Assembly (NCBI GenBank): GCA_037176885.1
Contig: JAWWNJ010000070.1
Span: 62,001-126,000 of the forward strand
DNA length: 64,000 nt
Reading direction: 5' to 3'
Source: Favolaschia claudopus
Lineage: Eukaryota; Basidiomycota; Agaricomycetes; Agaricales; Mycenaceae
The translations under genes and the position numbers were made by a program. Positions 1 through 13,394 of this stretch are shown here, piece after piece (the first letter of the stretch is position 1; the number at the start of each line of letters is the position of its first letter). The notes beneath the pieces were generated by a model. That model saw only the letters and a list, made by a program, of their open reading frames with translations, did no database searches and was not told where the DNA came from.

Positions 1-2
1 CA

Positions 3-92
3 GACGCCGGCAAGATCATCGAAATCCGGGAATACCTCGACACGGCGCTGTGCCAGGAGGTGATGCAGACGAACGAACCCGTAAAAGGTTAA
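3..92 (+). CDS. SnoaL/NTF2-like protein, 3' end only
   Basis: The window opens inside a reading frame that ends at a TAA at 90-92. The visible 29 residues contain the stretch GKIIEIREYLDTAL, which resembles the last beta strand and helix of SnoaL-like/NTF2-fold proteins, small cone-shaped domains used by polyketide cyclases, dehydratases and many proteins of unknown role. Only the C-terminus is present, so neither length nor catalytic residues can be judged. It stops 180 bp from the 3' end of the laccase, so the two genes converge. Confidence 0.5.
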   Translation, partial: DAGKIIEIREYLDTALCQEVMQTNEPVKG

Positions 93-271
93 AGCCAAAT
101 TCGTCTTTGCGTTTGTAAACATGAACAATGAATGGAAATTTTTGTCAAAGTTTAACCCAAACTATTATTTGAACAGGTCAATAAGTTATTGCGATAATCT
201 ATCCCTCCCTCCCTAAAAAAAACGCCCAACGTCGGATTTGATTCGGATTCGGATTTGCCCACACCCAACCC

Positions 272-3090
272 CTACTGCCCACCAAGCTGATCCGAGGTCA
301 AAGCGTCATAGGTCGGGCAGAGGGAATCCCATGCGCCTAGACCATCACAGTCAGAGTCAGGATAAACACGGCGCAAAGAGAAGTTTGAAAGTGAAAGACT
401 GACTTGGATGAGTCGAGTTTCCAACAGTGTCAGCGTCCTCTGCAAAGACGATAGCCATTCCGCTGAAAAGAATTAGATAAAACGGCACGATTGCTTCAAC
501 GGCGCGTGACTCACACGTCTGAAGCAAGAAAGATAGCGAGTGAGCGAGAGGAGTATTGCATCGAAACAAAAAAACTTGCTTACCCAAATGAAAGTCGATA
601 TGGCTCAAGGGAAAAGGGAGTTAGAGGAAAATCGAAACCACCACTGAATGAAAAATCACCAATGCAAAAACCAACTATTGCGGCGTAGTCAGTATAATAA
701 ACTCAACGAAAATATAAACCGTCCACTAACGGCCCCGCATTGTCCGTCACGAATCGGATGGTGGTATTGTCACTAAGCAGGGTGAGAAGGATGCTCGGTG
801 AACAGAAAAGAAACCCGCCGTACGTCGTGCTGTCCCCAGTGCTAGCGACGGAAAGATCAGAATATTCTCCGCCTACGATTGAATGGCCACAAACTTCACA
901 ACATCACGAACAATCGGATCGTCCCAATTATAAGTATCGCTTCCGGCGCTTCTGATGACCCAGAAATTATGCTGTGAAAGCGTCAGCGATAAATAACAAA
1001 CGCAATGCATGCATCCAAGTTGACTCACACCGTGCAAGTGAAAGGGATGCGGCGCGCCGGCCGTACCGCCAGGGATGCTGATATCGACAACAGCATTCGC
1101 AGGCAAAGAGTACACACTCCCACTCGGAAGCAGCTCTGCCGCTGTCTTAGCACCGCTGAGGATCTGTAGCAGAACCGGCGCCGTCGGGGGGATGAATTCC
1201 TGACAGTCAAGTGAGTAAATCAATTTAACTCGATTCACTTCGAGCAATAAATACGATATACGCACGACGCCATTGATCTCAAACGTAACAGTGTTAGGGT
1301 CCAACGTGATCGCCAGATTCATGGAAACGTCCGCCCCGCCGACCTCCAGTGTCCCGGGTACAGGAGTGGCTGTAAGAGGATGCAAGTCCGTCTCGACGAG
1401 CGGAACCACAGATGTCGTTTGATTCGTGGTCGGGTCAACATCGTCTTGCCCCGAGTATCTCAGGATCGCAGAATTGATACCATTGTCAAAGCCCGCTGTG
1501 CCGCCATTAGCTACGGTTCGAATCCAGTAGTTACCAGGCGTTTGGTCCGCTGTGAGAACGAACGAATAGCGCTGGCCCGCGTCTAGAAAATTATTTAAAG
1601 TCAATCAAAGGTGAATGCGGAAATAATGAGAAATGAACGCGCAGATCTGAATAGAATCAACAACGAGCGGTTGCGCATTGATGCCGTCGACCTCGATGAC
1701 GGTGAAATTGTGGCCATCAATTGTGAAGATGAAATTGGGATCTGCCATTAAGGTCGTCAAATCATGTTCGCATGCGTTCGGAATCCGATACGCACCGCAC
1801 GAGAGCGACACAAGCCGGAATCTGTAGCGAGTACCCAAAGTAACTGTTATAACTGCGAGTTGAGAGGTGGGCTGAAGCGCGTGAGCTTGCACAATTCGAA
1901 TAATATGGCAAACGAACATACCCCTCCGGCATATCGACCTTGTGGAAACAAGTCATATCACATAACGATAACCCGCATTCAAGCGAACGCACCTAATCCG
2001 TTGATCAGAGTCGAAATCAGAGTCGGGATGGCACCAAGATCGTGCGCCGGATCGTGATACCTGCATTAGAGGAATCCGTCAATAGCAGGAATAAAAGGCT
2101 GACGATGTAAACAGACCAATCGGCCAAAGTAATTACAGTTGTCTCTGAATCTTAGTCAACGAATAGGATCATGCCATTGAGTTAAGAGCCTCATACCGTC
2201 GTCAACATCTATTAGGAGTTGTTGACGCACAAGATCAGATTCTTAGCTAGGTGAGGAGATTTACCATAAAGATTAAGATTCGGGTCTGCCGGATCGTAAA
2301 TCACCATTACACCGCGCAATCCATCACCTTTAAAATCTGGTCAACAGAAAATCTCATAGAAAGGACGACGCAGATACAGTATTGAGTCGCTGATGAGCAG
2401 TGACTTTAGTTGAATTGACTGAACGACAAGACGAATAACGCACAAAGGTGACTGTGATACCAGTACGTTCCAGCCTGGTCGGCGGAGGAAAAGCTAAGGT
2501 GAAGAAAGGGCTTTCGGTGAGCGGAATGAGCATTGAATAGTGTTCACAAACGTGTATAGAAACGAGTCATTGGCTGCGATTGGGCATTGGGTCACAAAGG
2601 AGGCACTAAGGGGGAAACATGAACATCGCCAGGGTTCCAAAATAGACTAAAGATTGCTTACCCGTCAGCCCAACTAGAGTTTTGTTGAAAGAGCCCATGC
2701 CAGTGCTAACAAAGTCAGACGAGAGTCTCAAAGAAATGCTTAGAATGCATACGATGGAACTGCTGAGGAGCATGGTATTGTCTGTTAACGAGTTGATCAC
2801 ATTGATGTTGAATTCGTCGCCCTGGTATTGGATGGTGAGCTACATTCTAAGTCCTTGCTGAAGCGTACTTTGTTGCCGGTGATAACAGGCCCAGGGACAA
2901 TTCCATTCGCCGTAACAGCTCTGCCCTCAATAGTATCAGAGGTGGCAGGAAAAGTCGTAGACCCTCACGAGCGCGAAAATCCATCGGGTGCAACGTCTAC
3001 GTTGGTGAGAGTCAAGTCCGCCGTGGGCCCAATAGCCGCAAACGAAAGTGAGATTGAAAGAGAGAGTGAGAAGAGAGAGGAGTAAAGCAT
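272..3090 (-). CDS. Laccase (multicopper oxidase)
   Basis: A secreted copper enzyme that oxidises phenols and reduces O2 to water. The ATG at 3090 opens a hydrophobic signal peptide. Spliced reading gives all four laccase copper signatures: L1 HWHGLFQQ (about 2715-2650), L2 HSHLSTQYCDGLRG (2470-2300), L3 HPFHLHGHNF (about 1050-960) and L4 [19 protein letters not shown] (about 610-430). The C-terminus reads [12 protein letters not shown] and ends at TAG 272-274. L2 and L4 only read correctly if very small exons are included: 12 nt at 2378-2389 and 4 nt at 515-518. I count at least ten introns of about 50-65 nt. A minus-strand TATAAA-like box lies at about 3129-3137. The residue beside the T1 copper at the end of L4 is Met (GMAIVF); Leu or Phe there usually goes with higher redox potential, so a lower-potential enzyme is inferred. 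Confidence 0.93.
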
Positions 3091-3128
3091 CTGAAAAGCC
3101 TGGTTGGTTTGAGCGTCAAACAGTGAGG

Positions 3129-3137
3129 CTTTATAGC
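3129..3137 (-). promoter_or_regulatory. TATA box of the laccase gene
   Basis: On the minus strand the sequence reads GGCTATAAAGCC, about 40 bp before the laccase ATG at 3090. The site is nearly palindromic. A matching plus-strand TATAAA lies about 185 bp away and serves the divergent small secreted protein. Confidence 0.55.
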
Positions 3138-3320
3138 CTTCCGAAAGCCGGAAACGGATCCGAGCGCAGCTGGCTTCTTTACAACATCTGAACATTAGCA
3201 TCAAACCAAATTAGAACGGAACTGGCTCTGGAAAATTCCCCGTCAATGAGGCGGGTAATCGGAACTGTAGGCCCAAGAGGATATACAGTTCTAGAACTGG
3301 GTGGGACGGACCGGCGAATG

Positions 3321-3327
3321 AGCTATA
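3321..3327 (+). promoter_or_regulatory. TATA box of the small secreted protein
   Basis: GAGCTATAAAGTG lies about 50 bp before the ATG at 3374. With the laccase TATA box on the other strand it makes a compact bidirectional promoter. Confidence 0.45.
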
Positions 3328-3373
3328 AAGTGAGTCGAAGGTGGGTGCCGTCTAGAAACCTACCATCGAAACT

Positions 3374-3683
3374 ATGTTGTTCAAAGTCTTCTTCTCCCTC
3401 CTTGCTCTTGCAATCTCTGTCAAAGCGGTAAGCAGGACTCACGAGTCGGATATATGGCACTCGAAATTAATCCTACCCAGGCTCCCGCTGAACCGGGCCA
3501 CGTCTTCACGGCCGTCCGCGCGTACAAGGTTTTGACCGATGTCTCACCCTTCATTGTAACCAAGACCACAACGTTTGTATGGACGTACGGAGTCTTTCTA
3601 GCGTCCTCGTCACTCTCTTCTGAACCCTTCCTAGTCAGAGCCCGACCACGACCATCGCTGAGCCGACTGGGAGCGGAATTTGA
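3374..3683 (+). CDS. Small secreted protein, about 68 aa
   Basis: No family recognised. The ATG at 3374 opens an 18-residue hydrophobic leader (MLFKVFFSLLALAISVKA) ending in an Ala signal-peptidase-type site. I infer three exons, 3374-3427, 3481-3584 and 3635-3683, with 53 and 50 nt introns that have GTAAGC and GTACGG donors and CAG/TAG acceptors. The mature part is Thr-rich, includes FVWTQSPTTTIAEPTGSGI, and stops at TGA 3681-3683. If the second intron is not removed, the frame stays open to 3954 and gives a longer Cys-containing protein. A plus-strand TATAAA lies at about 3321-3327. The gene is divergent from the laccase, with 283 bp between start codons. Confidence 0.5.
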
Positions 3684-5445
3684 AGGCGTTGGTGTCGCCG
3701 GTTGTCTACTGTACTCGGTCGTCCCGGGAGATGTAGAAGTAGAATGTAATGCAATCCAGTGTGAACTTCCCAGTGTTCCTAGCGAAATGCCGGATGGTGG
3801 ACGGCTTTTGAAAGTAGGTTCTTCAAGTCGACACGTTAGACGGTGTGATCTCCGCGATGAGATTAACAGGATTCGCATGATCCGAGCGAACCGAGCCATA
3901 ACAGTCGAACGCCGAACGTCGTATGTTCATGGATTTTCGAGGAGTCCCATATGAATACCTACTGCAGGTTAGCTGCTGAAGACGGAGCTATATTTCTCGG
4001 TGAAATTCTTTCACGACGGCCGGTCGGAGATGGAAGGATCAAAACGAGAGCAACAAGGCGGAGACGCGCAGGGGATTTTCAGGATCTGCCCGGCAAAGTT
4101 TCAGCCATATTCAAACCAGCTTCCTTACGTTCCCTTACATAGCCCCAGCGTGCGCGCCTGCCTGCCTGCCGCTTCCGGTTCCGAGATGTCATGTTGCAAG
4201 TGAGGCGGTGGATGATCCAAGCGCAGCTGTACTTATCGCCGTTCATCAAGATAGCGTGCAGCTAAATGAGCCAGGCCCTCGAAAGGAACACTGAGCGGAA
4301 TGTCAATTACGCCCTTGTATAAATCACTTGAGAATCACTAGTACTACGGCTAGATCACCGCAATTACCACGACTGGACAACGGTGGGTTGTTGATGGATG
4401 TGTAGGTCAAAGAGGGCGGCGGCAGAGGCGGCGCAGGTATCCTCAAGCCGGGGACGGGGACGACGATGATGGAAGCAGAAAGAGAAAGGGTAACGGGTTC
4501 ACGCGTCATCGGCGATCACCGATATTCACCTCCTGCGGCCAAATATGGAAATTTTCTGGAGGATCCTACTACGAAGAGGATTCAAGGGGTAGATACGTGT
4601 GAGTTCTCTCAATCTCCGGTGAGCCTTGCCAAATTACCAGCAAGCAAATTGTTGGGGCGAAACGAGATTCTTCCCTCAATAACGAAGTAATTTCGCTCAG
4701 ATGGCCAATCACACGCCACACTTTCCTTGCAACTGAAGTTCGGCCATGAGTCCTACTGCAAAATCCACTGAGAATTTGTTTCAACTTGAATCCCTACCAA
4801 ATTCCTACAGAATAATCTGTCAGGAGATCGTGCGCATTTACTTAACGCGATCATCCAATACAGTTAACATTCCGGGGTTCCCGGGATAAGTTAAGGGGAG
4901 CATCTAATTTGCTTCTCGTCCCATTATTTGCTCAGCTATCTTTCTCTCTAATCGTTGCAAGCCTTGTCCAAACCTGCAGCAAACTTCTGCCAACTCGATC
5001 CGGATCAACCCGGCGCATCAAGTGCACAGTTACGATGCCATAATGCCACGTCACATCTTTCGCTCTTGACTTCGTCACTCATCTCGCAAGCCGCTGAGCG
5101 CTGAGCATTTGCGTTCAGATCTTCCCGACCGCGGTGGTTTAGCAATCAATAAGACAGAGTCGTGGACTCGGGATGTCCTGAAACCGTTCTAATCTAGGTA
5201 TTCCCCAAGCTAGCCGCCACACTTGAGGTTCCGGAATCTCAGTACTAGCTGTATCTAGTCTGTATCTCCTCCCAAGACACTATGGTTTCCTTCAGTCCGG
5301 CTGCCCCAAAAGATTGGTGGCTCAAGGGCACCGAAGCCGAGAGTTGTTCTCCCTTTTGTTGTCCAGCACGACCAACACGTTCTCTTGCAATCGTGAGTCT
5401 AATTTTTTTTTTACTGTATTACAGGCAGCATCTATTCTATTCGAT
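3684..5445. other. Intergenic stretch without a recognisable gene
   Basis: The plus-strand frame of the small secreted protein stays open to 3954 if its second intron is retained. Beyond that I see only short frames without family resemblance or consistent splicing. Confidence 0.5.
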
Positions 5446-7467
<2,022 letters not shown>

Positions 7468-8993
7468 TTTGCGTGAAGTTGTTCGAGGTGCGAAGTTGTG
7501 CAATGTTGCCTACCTCGTTTCGAGTCCGAATTTTATATCGACTGCTCTGTAGGTACGCTCCCCTATGCAATGCAACTACTCACGGCAACACCTTCCACCT
7601 TGCGCTCCGATATCAAAGCATCGACCCACATCGCGCCCCGTGGCCAAAGATAAGTTCCTGTTCAAGTCGAAATGTGATGCTTATCCAACTCAATGTGTTG
7701 TTTAGTTGCCCTGTGGCTTTCCTTTCGAAATCTTGTATCGTTAAAGCCGTTTGGCTGAGTCGCAAAGTGCGCAGCGCGTTTAAGTGTCTGCCACATCAGT
7801 CGTGAAGTGCAAGATGCTGCACTCTTTGTATCCTTTCTTTCTTCTCCGTGTTGAACGGCACCTCGCAACACAGAACACGATTGATGGGGATCCGCATTCA
7901 CCGACCATCCCGAACTCTGCCTCGACTGACAACCAATACTAGTAACCCTTTTCCTCGACTACTTGCTGTGTGGAGCATCCACGGACTAACTGCGACGGAG
8001 CGGCGGTCTCAATCGGTCGCGGGATGTGGATATCCGATGCTAATCAAATCAATGTCTTTTCAGTCGTGGCCACGGCACCACAGGTTCTCAGTTCATTGTT
8101 CAGAATCAACGGAACGTCATGTATATTTGAGATCTGCGGGATAACGTTCTCGTGAGAAGTCGCCGGTTTTGACACGTCAAGTCCGTAACTCTTTTTCTTC
8201 TATAACGCAGTTCAACCTCAACTAATTGATCCCCAACTCACCACGACGGTGAACGATGGACCACAGCCTCACAGAGCATGCCTCGATCTTAAATTCCCCT
8301 CTCGTGAGCCTAGTACTATTCGCCAATTTTGCTCGTTGCGTCTTTTGGACGTCCGTCAACTCAGAACGGTCAAAAGTGTAGGTCTGTTTGAAGTCATGTT
8401 AGGCACGGATTCTCAAGTCATATTTAGCCCATTCTCGTCCGTACTTGGAGTTCTATCTATGACTTGGCGCCTTCTCGAAACATTGTTGTTCTCCCACCAA
8501 CCCGGAGATGTCCGCTGTCCGGCGACACGTTTGGGTGGTGCTCGTCATTCAAATTGGAGAGGACCTGCCATTCAGCGTATGTAATCTGCCATATTCACCG
8601 TGTCTACAGGCTCCGCTGACCCAATCCGGCTGTTGCAAAACACTACATTATCGTTGATAAGTACCATGGTACCACTTCGGGAGATTGCTGATCGCACAGC
8701 GTGCGTTTTGCGGTGAGTCTTACAATAGGACCGCAAATCGTGGTTGGCGGGCTTCCAATAATCTTTCTCGGAGGGCGGGTGGATATGCAACTATGTCCGT
8801 TTCTTCCTGTTCAGGTACGAGGGAAGCTCCACGGATGGAACAATCACTACATAACTAATCACTCACTCAAACTTCTCCACAGCCCTCAGGAAACGGTACT
8901 TAAGTAAATAGAAACTTTCGGACATACCTTCGGTATACAATCAGACACCACCAGCAGCCAGCTACCCTCCGTCAACATCTTCGAAATTCAGCC
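7468..8993. other. Halogenase-P450 intergenic region
   Basis: 1.5 kb between the divergent start codons of halogenase and P450. A few coding-like stretches occur on the plus strand (an ATG at 8255 followed by about 40 hydrophobic-rich codons, and tracts at 8430-8580 and 8610-8710), but I could not splice them into one frame and recognise no family. They could be remnants of a further tailoring gene or chance. Confidence 0.4.
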
Positions 8994-11204
8994 ATGGATG
9001 GTTACTACAGCGTGGCCATCGCTGTCCTTTCCCTCTCTCTTATTTACTTGATTGCTGCACACTTCAAATCACCTCAAATCCCCGGTCCCACGCCGCATTT
9101 GTTTGTTGGGCACACGTTTCAAGTTGCCACGATCAAGCCCTGGAAGTACTTCGAAAATCTCTGGCATCGATATGGTACGTGCCCACAGCTGCTGGCATCG
9201 TCGAACATGAGTTGAAGCGTGTTCTAGGATCCATGGTCAAGGTCACTCTTGCTGGGGACGACATGGTCATTTTGAGTGATCCAGCAGACGCCGAAGAACT
9301 TGTAAGTATTATACTTAAGCTTTGGACCATCGCTATAGACTCGCGGCTCACTTTGTATGCAGCTCGCCCGTCGAGCTCGTATCTATTCCTCCAGGCGACC
9401 GCTCATTTACGCAGGAAAGTACCAATCAAATAATCTGCGGCTCTCCCTTCTACCATACAACGATGTTCTCAAGCGGCAGAGGGCGGCATTTCATCAGATG
9501 CTTCAACCAAAAGGTAAGAGTCGCCTTTTCATATCGTTCATGTTTCCAACTTCGTTTTTGTTTCTAGCAATTGGAGGTTATGAAATTCTCCAATATACGC
9601 AGTCACTACACCTCCTCGGTGACCTCGTGCGGGCTCCATCTGACTACTACCTTCACGTTCAGCGTTTCCCGGCCTCTCTGATTTTCAAGCTCGCTTTCGG
9701 AGAGTCACTCAAGGACGATGGAAAGGATCTTGCCACGGCCATCGACATCTTCACAGGTTTTGTTTCGGACATCACCCCAGGCGCACATTTGTGTGATACC
9801 TTCCCGATCCTGGACATACTTCCGGATTTCCTTTCACCGTGAGTTTCCTACGATATTATGTTCTAAGCCAAATCACTGATTTGGTTTCTTAAGCTGGAGG
9901 AAAGAAGCGAAGAGGAAGCACGAGCGCGAAATAGAGGTGACTGAGAATTTACCTGTTCAATTTCGAATGCTCAATCTTCTGACTTCTGACAGCTATACAG
10001 CCGTTTATCTTTGAATGTTAAAACTCGCATGGAGAAGGATCCTGGTCTTGAATGTTTCACTGCCCGACTATGGGACCAGCAGAAGAGGCTTGGAATCCCG
10101 GACGAAGAACTGTACGTGACCCTCAACAGCCGTGATTTCCATTTACCGATTCGTCCCACAGTTATTACAGTGCGTAATTCTCATCAGCGGGGGTTCCTTG
10201 TGGCTGACTCGCCTCGTAGTCGCTGGTTCAGCATTCATAGCAGGAACAGATACCAGCTCCTTGACGCTATTGTGGTTTGTCATGGCGATGGCCCTTTATC
10301 CTGAAACTATGCGCAAAGCGCAGAAGGAGATTGATTCTATCTTTGACTCCCATACCCTGCCCACGTTCGCCGGCATGCAAGACATGCTATACTGCGCAGC
10401 GTTGATCAAGGAACTATTACGGTAAGTAACGTTTCGCCTGTACCTCAGTTGTATGTTAATTCACTGGTTCTTAGATGGGCGCCAGCAGCACCTCTTTCCC
10501 TCCCGCATTACACAGACGCCGATGACGAATACAAAGGTTACAAGGCGAGTTCGATTAGGTCGCCTTTGCGCTATTATTCACCGCGAACGTTCAGATCCGC
10601 AAGGGAACGATGGTCATTTCATCCATCTGGAATATGGTCAGCGCGAATTCTTGAAGGTATCTTCAAGAGCTCAATTTTTCATAGCACCACAACGAGGACG
10701 AATTCCCGGATTCTTACACTTTCAACCCGGAAAGATTCTTCGTTCAAAATCCTAGCTCGGAGGATTCTGCTACCTTGATCGGAGAAGGTCATTATGGCTT
10801 CGGTATGTTTGTCCATTCCTTTAGTTCGAAATTGGGTCTTACTTGCGCCTAGGCTTTGGACGGTTAGGACCTAGAGTACCCTCTTTCTCCCTTGATTCAA
10901 CCCATATTCAGGCGTAAATGTCCGGGCCACCACCTGGCCGCAAAGAGCACATGGATCGCCGTGGTTCGGATGCTTTGGGCATTCAACATTGAACCTAGCA
11001 AAGATGCCTCTGGGAAGCCAATGAAAATCGACCCCGAGGACTGCACTTCCGGACTCACTTCGTGCGTACCTGTGTTCATCTGCAAACGTCAAGGCGACTT
11101 AATATTTTCAACGCTGCAGCCGACCTAAACCATTCGCCGTCGAATTCGTTCCCCGGAGTGCTGCGCACATGGAAACGATTATGACAGCAGAGGATAGAAT
11201 TTAA
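8994..11204 (+). CDS. Cytochrome P450 monooxygenase
   Basis: A heme-thiolate monooxygenase anchored in the ER. The ATG at 8994 starts a membrane anchor (about residues 5-22), then a proline hinge (PQIPGPTP). Later exons give the I-helix AGTDTSS (about 10240), the K-helix pair KELLR (ExxR, about 10410), the PERF-type motif FNPERF (about 10720) and the heme loop FGFGRRKCPGHHLA with the cysteine ligand, split by two introns at 10804-10920. The last exon, after an intron ending near 11124, reads PKPFAVEFVPRSAAHM and stops at TAA 11202-11204. There are about ten introns of about 50-60 nt. The overall pattern resembles the OrdA-like/CYP64-related group common in Agaricomycetes; the substrate cannot be read. 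Its place beside the halogenase suggests joint action on an aromatic or terpenoid product (inference). Confidence 0.9.
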
Positions 11205-11429
11205 TCACGTAGAAGTTAGAAAGCTAAATCGAAGCTTAATTGAAGATGGAATGTTAACCTTAGAGGTACTCACATACGCATGTACGGGCTCTGTCAATTT
11301 GAACACAGACTGGTTCGGATCGTTGATAACTTGGGTTCAAGGCCTGGCTTAGTCCATGGACACGTATGCAGAGAACGATAGAAAAATATTATTGTACTCG
11401 AGAGTTTTGGGGTATTAGGATTAATTTCA

Positions 11430-13394
11430 TTACACCTCAGCGGCGTCACCGCTCGCTTTATCCTCAACAACCTTCTCAACCTTGCCGCTCTCAGCAGCCC
11501 AGGTGGTATGCGGCCTCCATGTCGACGACGTGCGGGGAGTGGTTTCACGGAGCATTTGGTCGACCTATACCGCATCGAGTCATCAGCATACAGATGAGGA
11601 GCACGGAGATAGAAGAGCATACCTGCTCGAGTGAAAGACCCTTGGTCTCTGACACGAAGAAGTATGCGAAGGTAACGGAGAGGGCGGCAGTCGAACCCCA
11701 GATGAAGAACACCTTGGGACCAAGGTCGAGCTCGTCAGTCGAAACGAAATACGGCGTGATAACGCCGATGATGCAGTTCCAGAACCTGGGAAGTACGATG
11801 AGCATGGGGAAAGAAATCACGAAAGTTGAAACAGACGAACCAGTTAGATGCGGTCGACATGCCAACACCTCGGGAGCGAATGGGCAGCGGGAACATCTCG
11901 CCGACGACGACCCAGGCGGCGGGACCCCAAGTGGTGGCGAACGAAGCGATGTTCATGCAAATGAAAGCAATCTCGACCTTGACAGCGGAAGGGTTGCCAC
12001 CGGGAGTCTGGGCGTGGGGAGCGGCGGTGCCAACGATGGCGACGATGAATTGGCAGACGACCATGAGCGAACCACCGATGAGCAGAATGCGGCGACGACC
12101 GAAACGCTCGATGATGTAGAAGGAAATCGGCGTCGATACGACGTTGACGAGGGTGGTAATGAGCGCGATAAGGAAGGGGTTGCTGATCGTGCCGAGGGTC
12201 TGGAAGAATGAAGTGCCGACTACGATGAGGCGTGAGCGAGTGAAAATTGTAATGAGGGGATAAAGACGTACAGTAGAAGATGAAGTTGATGCCGGTGAAC
12301 TGCTGGGCGCACTGGAGACCTGAATGAAGGGTCAGACGGCTGCTCAGAGCGGGGTGAATCGAAAAGCTAACCAGTTCCGACAAGGGTTCGGCGAATGTTG
12401 GAAGAGCCATCGAAGAGAGAGCCCTTGAAGCATGCGAGCCAACTGCCGACATAGCTGAGCTGGGGAGTGTTGGCCCTCTCGAACTCCAAGTTGCCGATGA
12501 TCTCGGCCAACTCGTCCTGAACATAGTCGGAATCGCGGGGCTGGTCACGAACGCGAGCGAGAGCGATAGTGGCCTTCTCGATGTCGCCTTTGTTGGCCCA
12601 GAAACGAGGGGATTCGGGGAGGAATAGAAGACCGGTACCGAGGATGAGAGCCCAAGAGAACTGGACACCAATGGGAATGCGGTAGGAGCCGGTGTCGAGT
12701 CTGTCTTGCGTGGCGTACACAACACAGTTAGCGACGAGGATACCAATGGTGATGCAGAATTGGTAGCCGGAGACGAGGGCGCCGCGAACCTGCGGGTCAC
12801 GTCGATGTGCGAATTGCATAGAAGAAAATCACAAGCGCGCACCTTCTTAGGCGCAATCTCGGACATGTACAAGATGATGATGGCAGAGATGAAGCCGACA
12901 CCGGCACCAGCGACGAGACGACCAATGACGAACACAGCGAGAACATCCTCGGGGGCGATTTCGAGAATGCAACCAAGGCAGAAGACGACACAACCCATGA
13001 TGATCGTAGGACGACGGCCAACCATGTCCGCAATATCACCCTGCCAACAACTGTCAGAGAAAGATATAGGCAGAAAGGAGAAACGACATACAGCAATGAG
13101 AGCACCGAAGAAAGTACCAGCCGAGAGGATAGAGGTCATCAACGACTTCTCCCATGCAGGGAGGGCGAAGTCGGCGGGAATGTGAGCAGCGCGAGGGTCG
13201 TCGGGGTAGGGCTTGTGAGTGTAGATCTGGATGAAGTAGGGCATGCCGAGCACACCACCCATCCAACCCGTATCGTATCCGAAGAAGATACCACCGAAGG
13301 CGGCGAAGACACACATGAAGTAGGTCTTGAGCGTCACCGGCGCCTCAATCCGGGACGTGTCGGTCGTTCCGAACACAACAGCTCCTCCGGGCAT
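11430..13394 (-). CDS. MFS hexose transporter
   Basis: A sugar porter of the major facilitator superfamily in the plasma membrane, expected to carry monosaccharides with protons. The ATG at 13394 begins MPGGAVVFGTTDTSRIEAP, then a first membrane helix and FGYDTGWMGGVLG. Family signatures visible after splicing are DMVGRRPTI, GRLVAGAGVGF, YMSEIAPKKVRGALVS, PESPRFW, QQFTGINFIFY, FGRRR and SETKGLSLEQVD. The C-tail is charged and ends at TAA 11430-11432. Introns are about 55-75 nt. Expected length about 530 aa, normal for the family. A continuous minus-strand frame of about 595 codons across 11844-13631 mixes exons with out-of-frame reading and is not the protein. It lies tail to tail with the P450. 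Confidence 0.9.

Noticed and set aside
8255..8900. Coding-like tracts between halogenase and P450 that might form a membrane enzyme
   Set aside because: No consistent frame across the proposed introns and no family motif.
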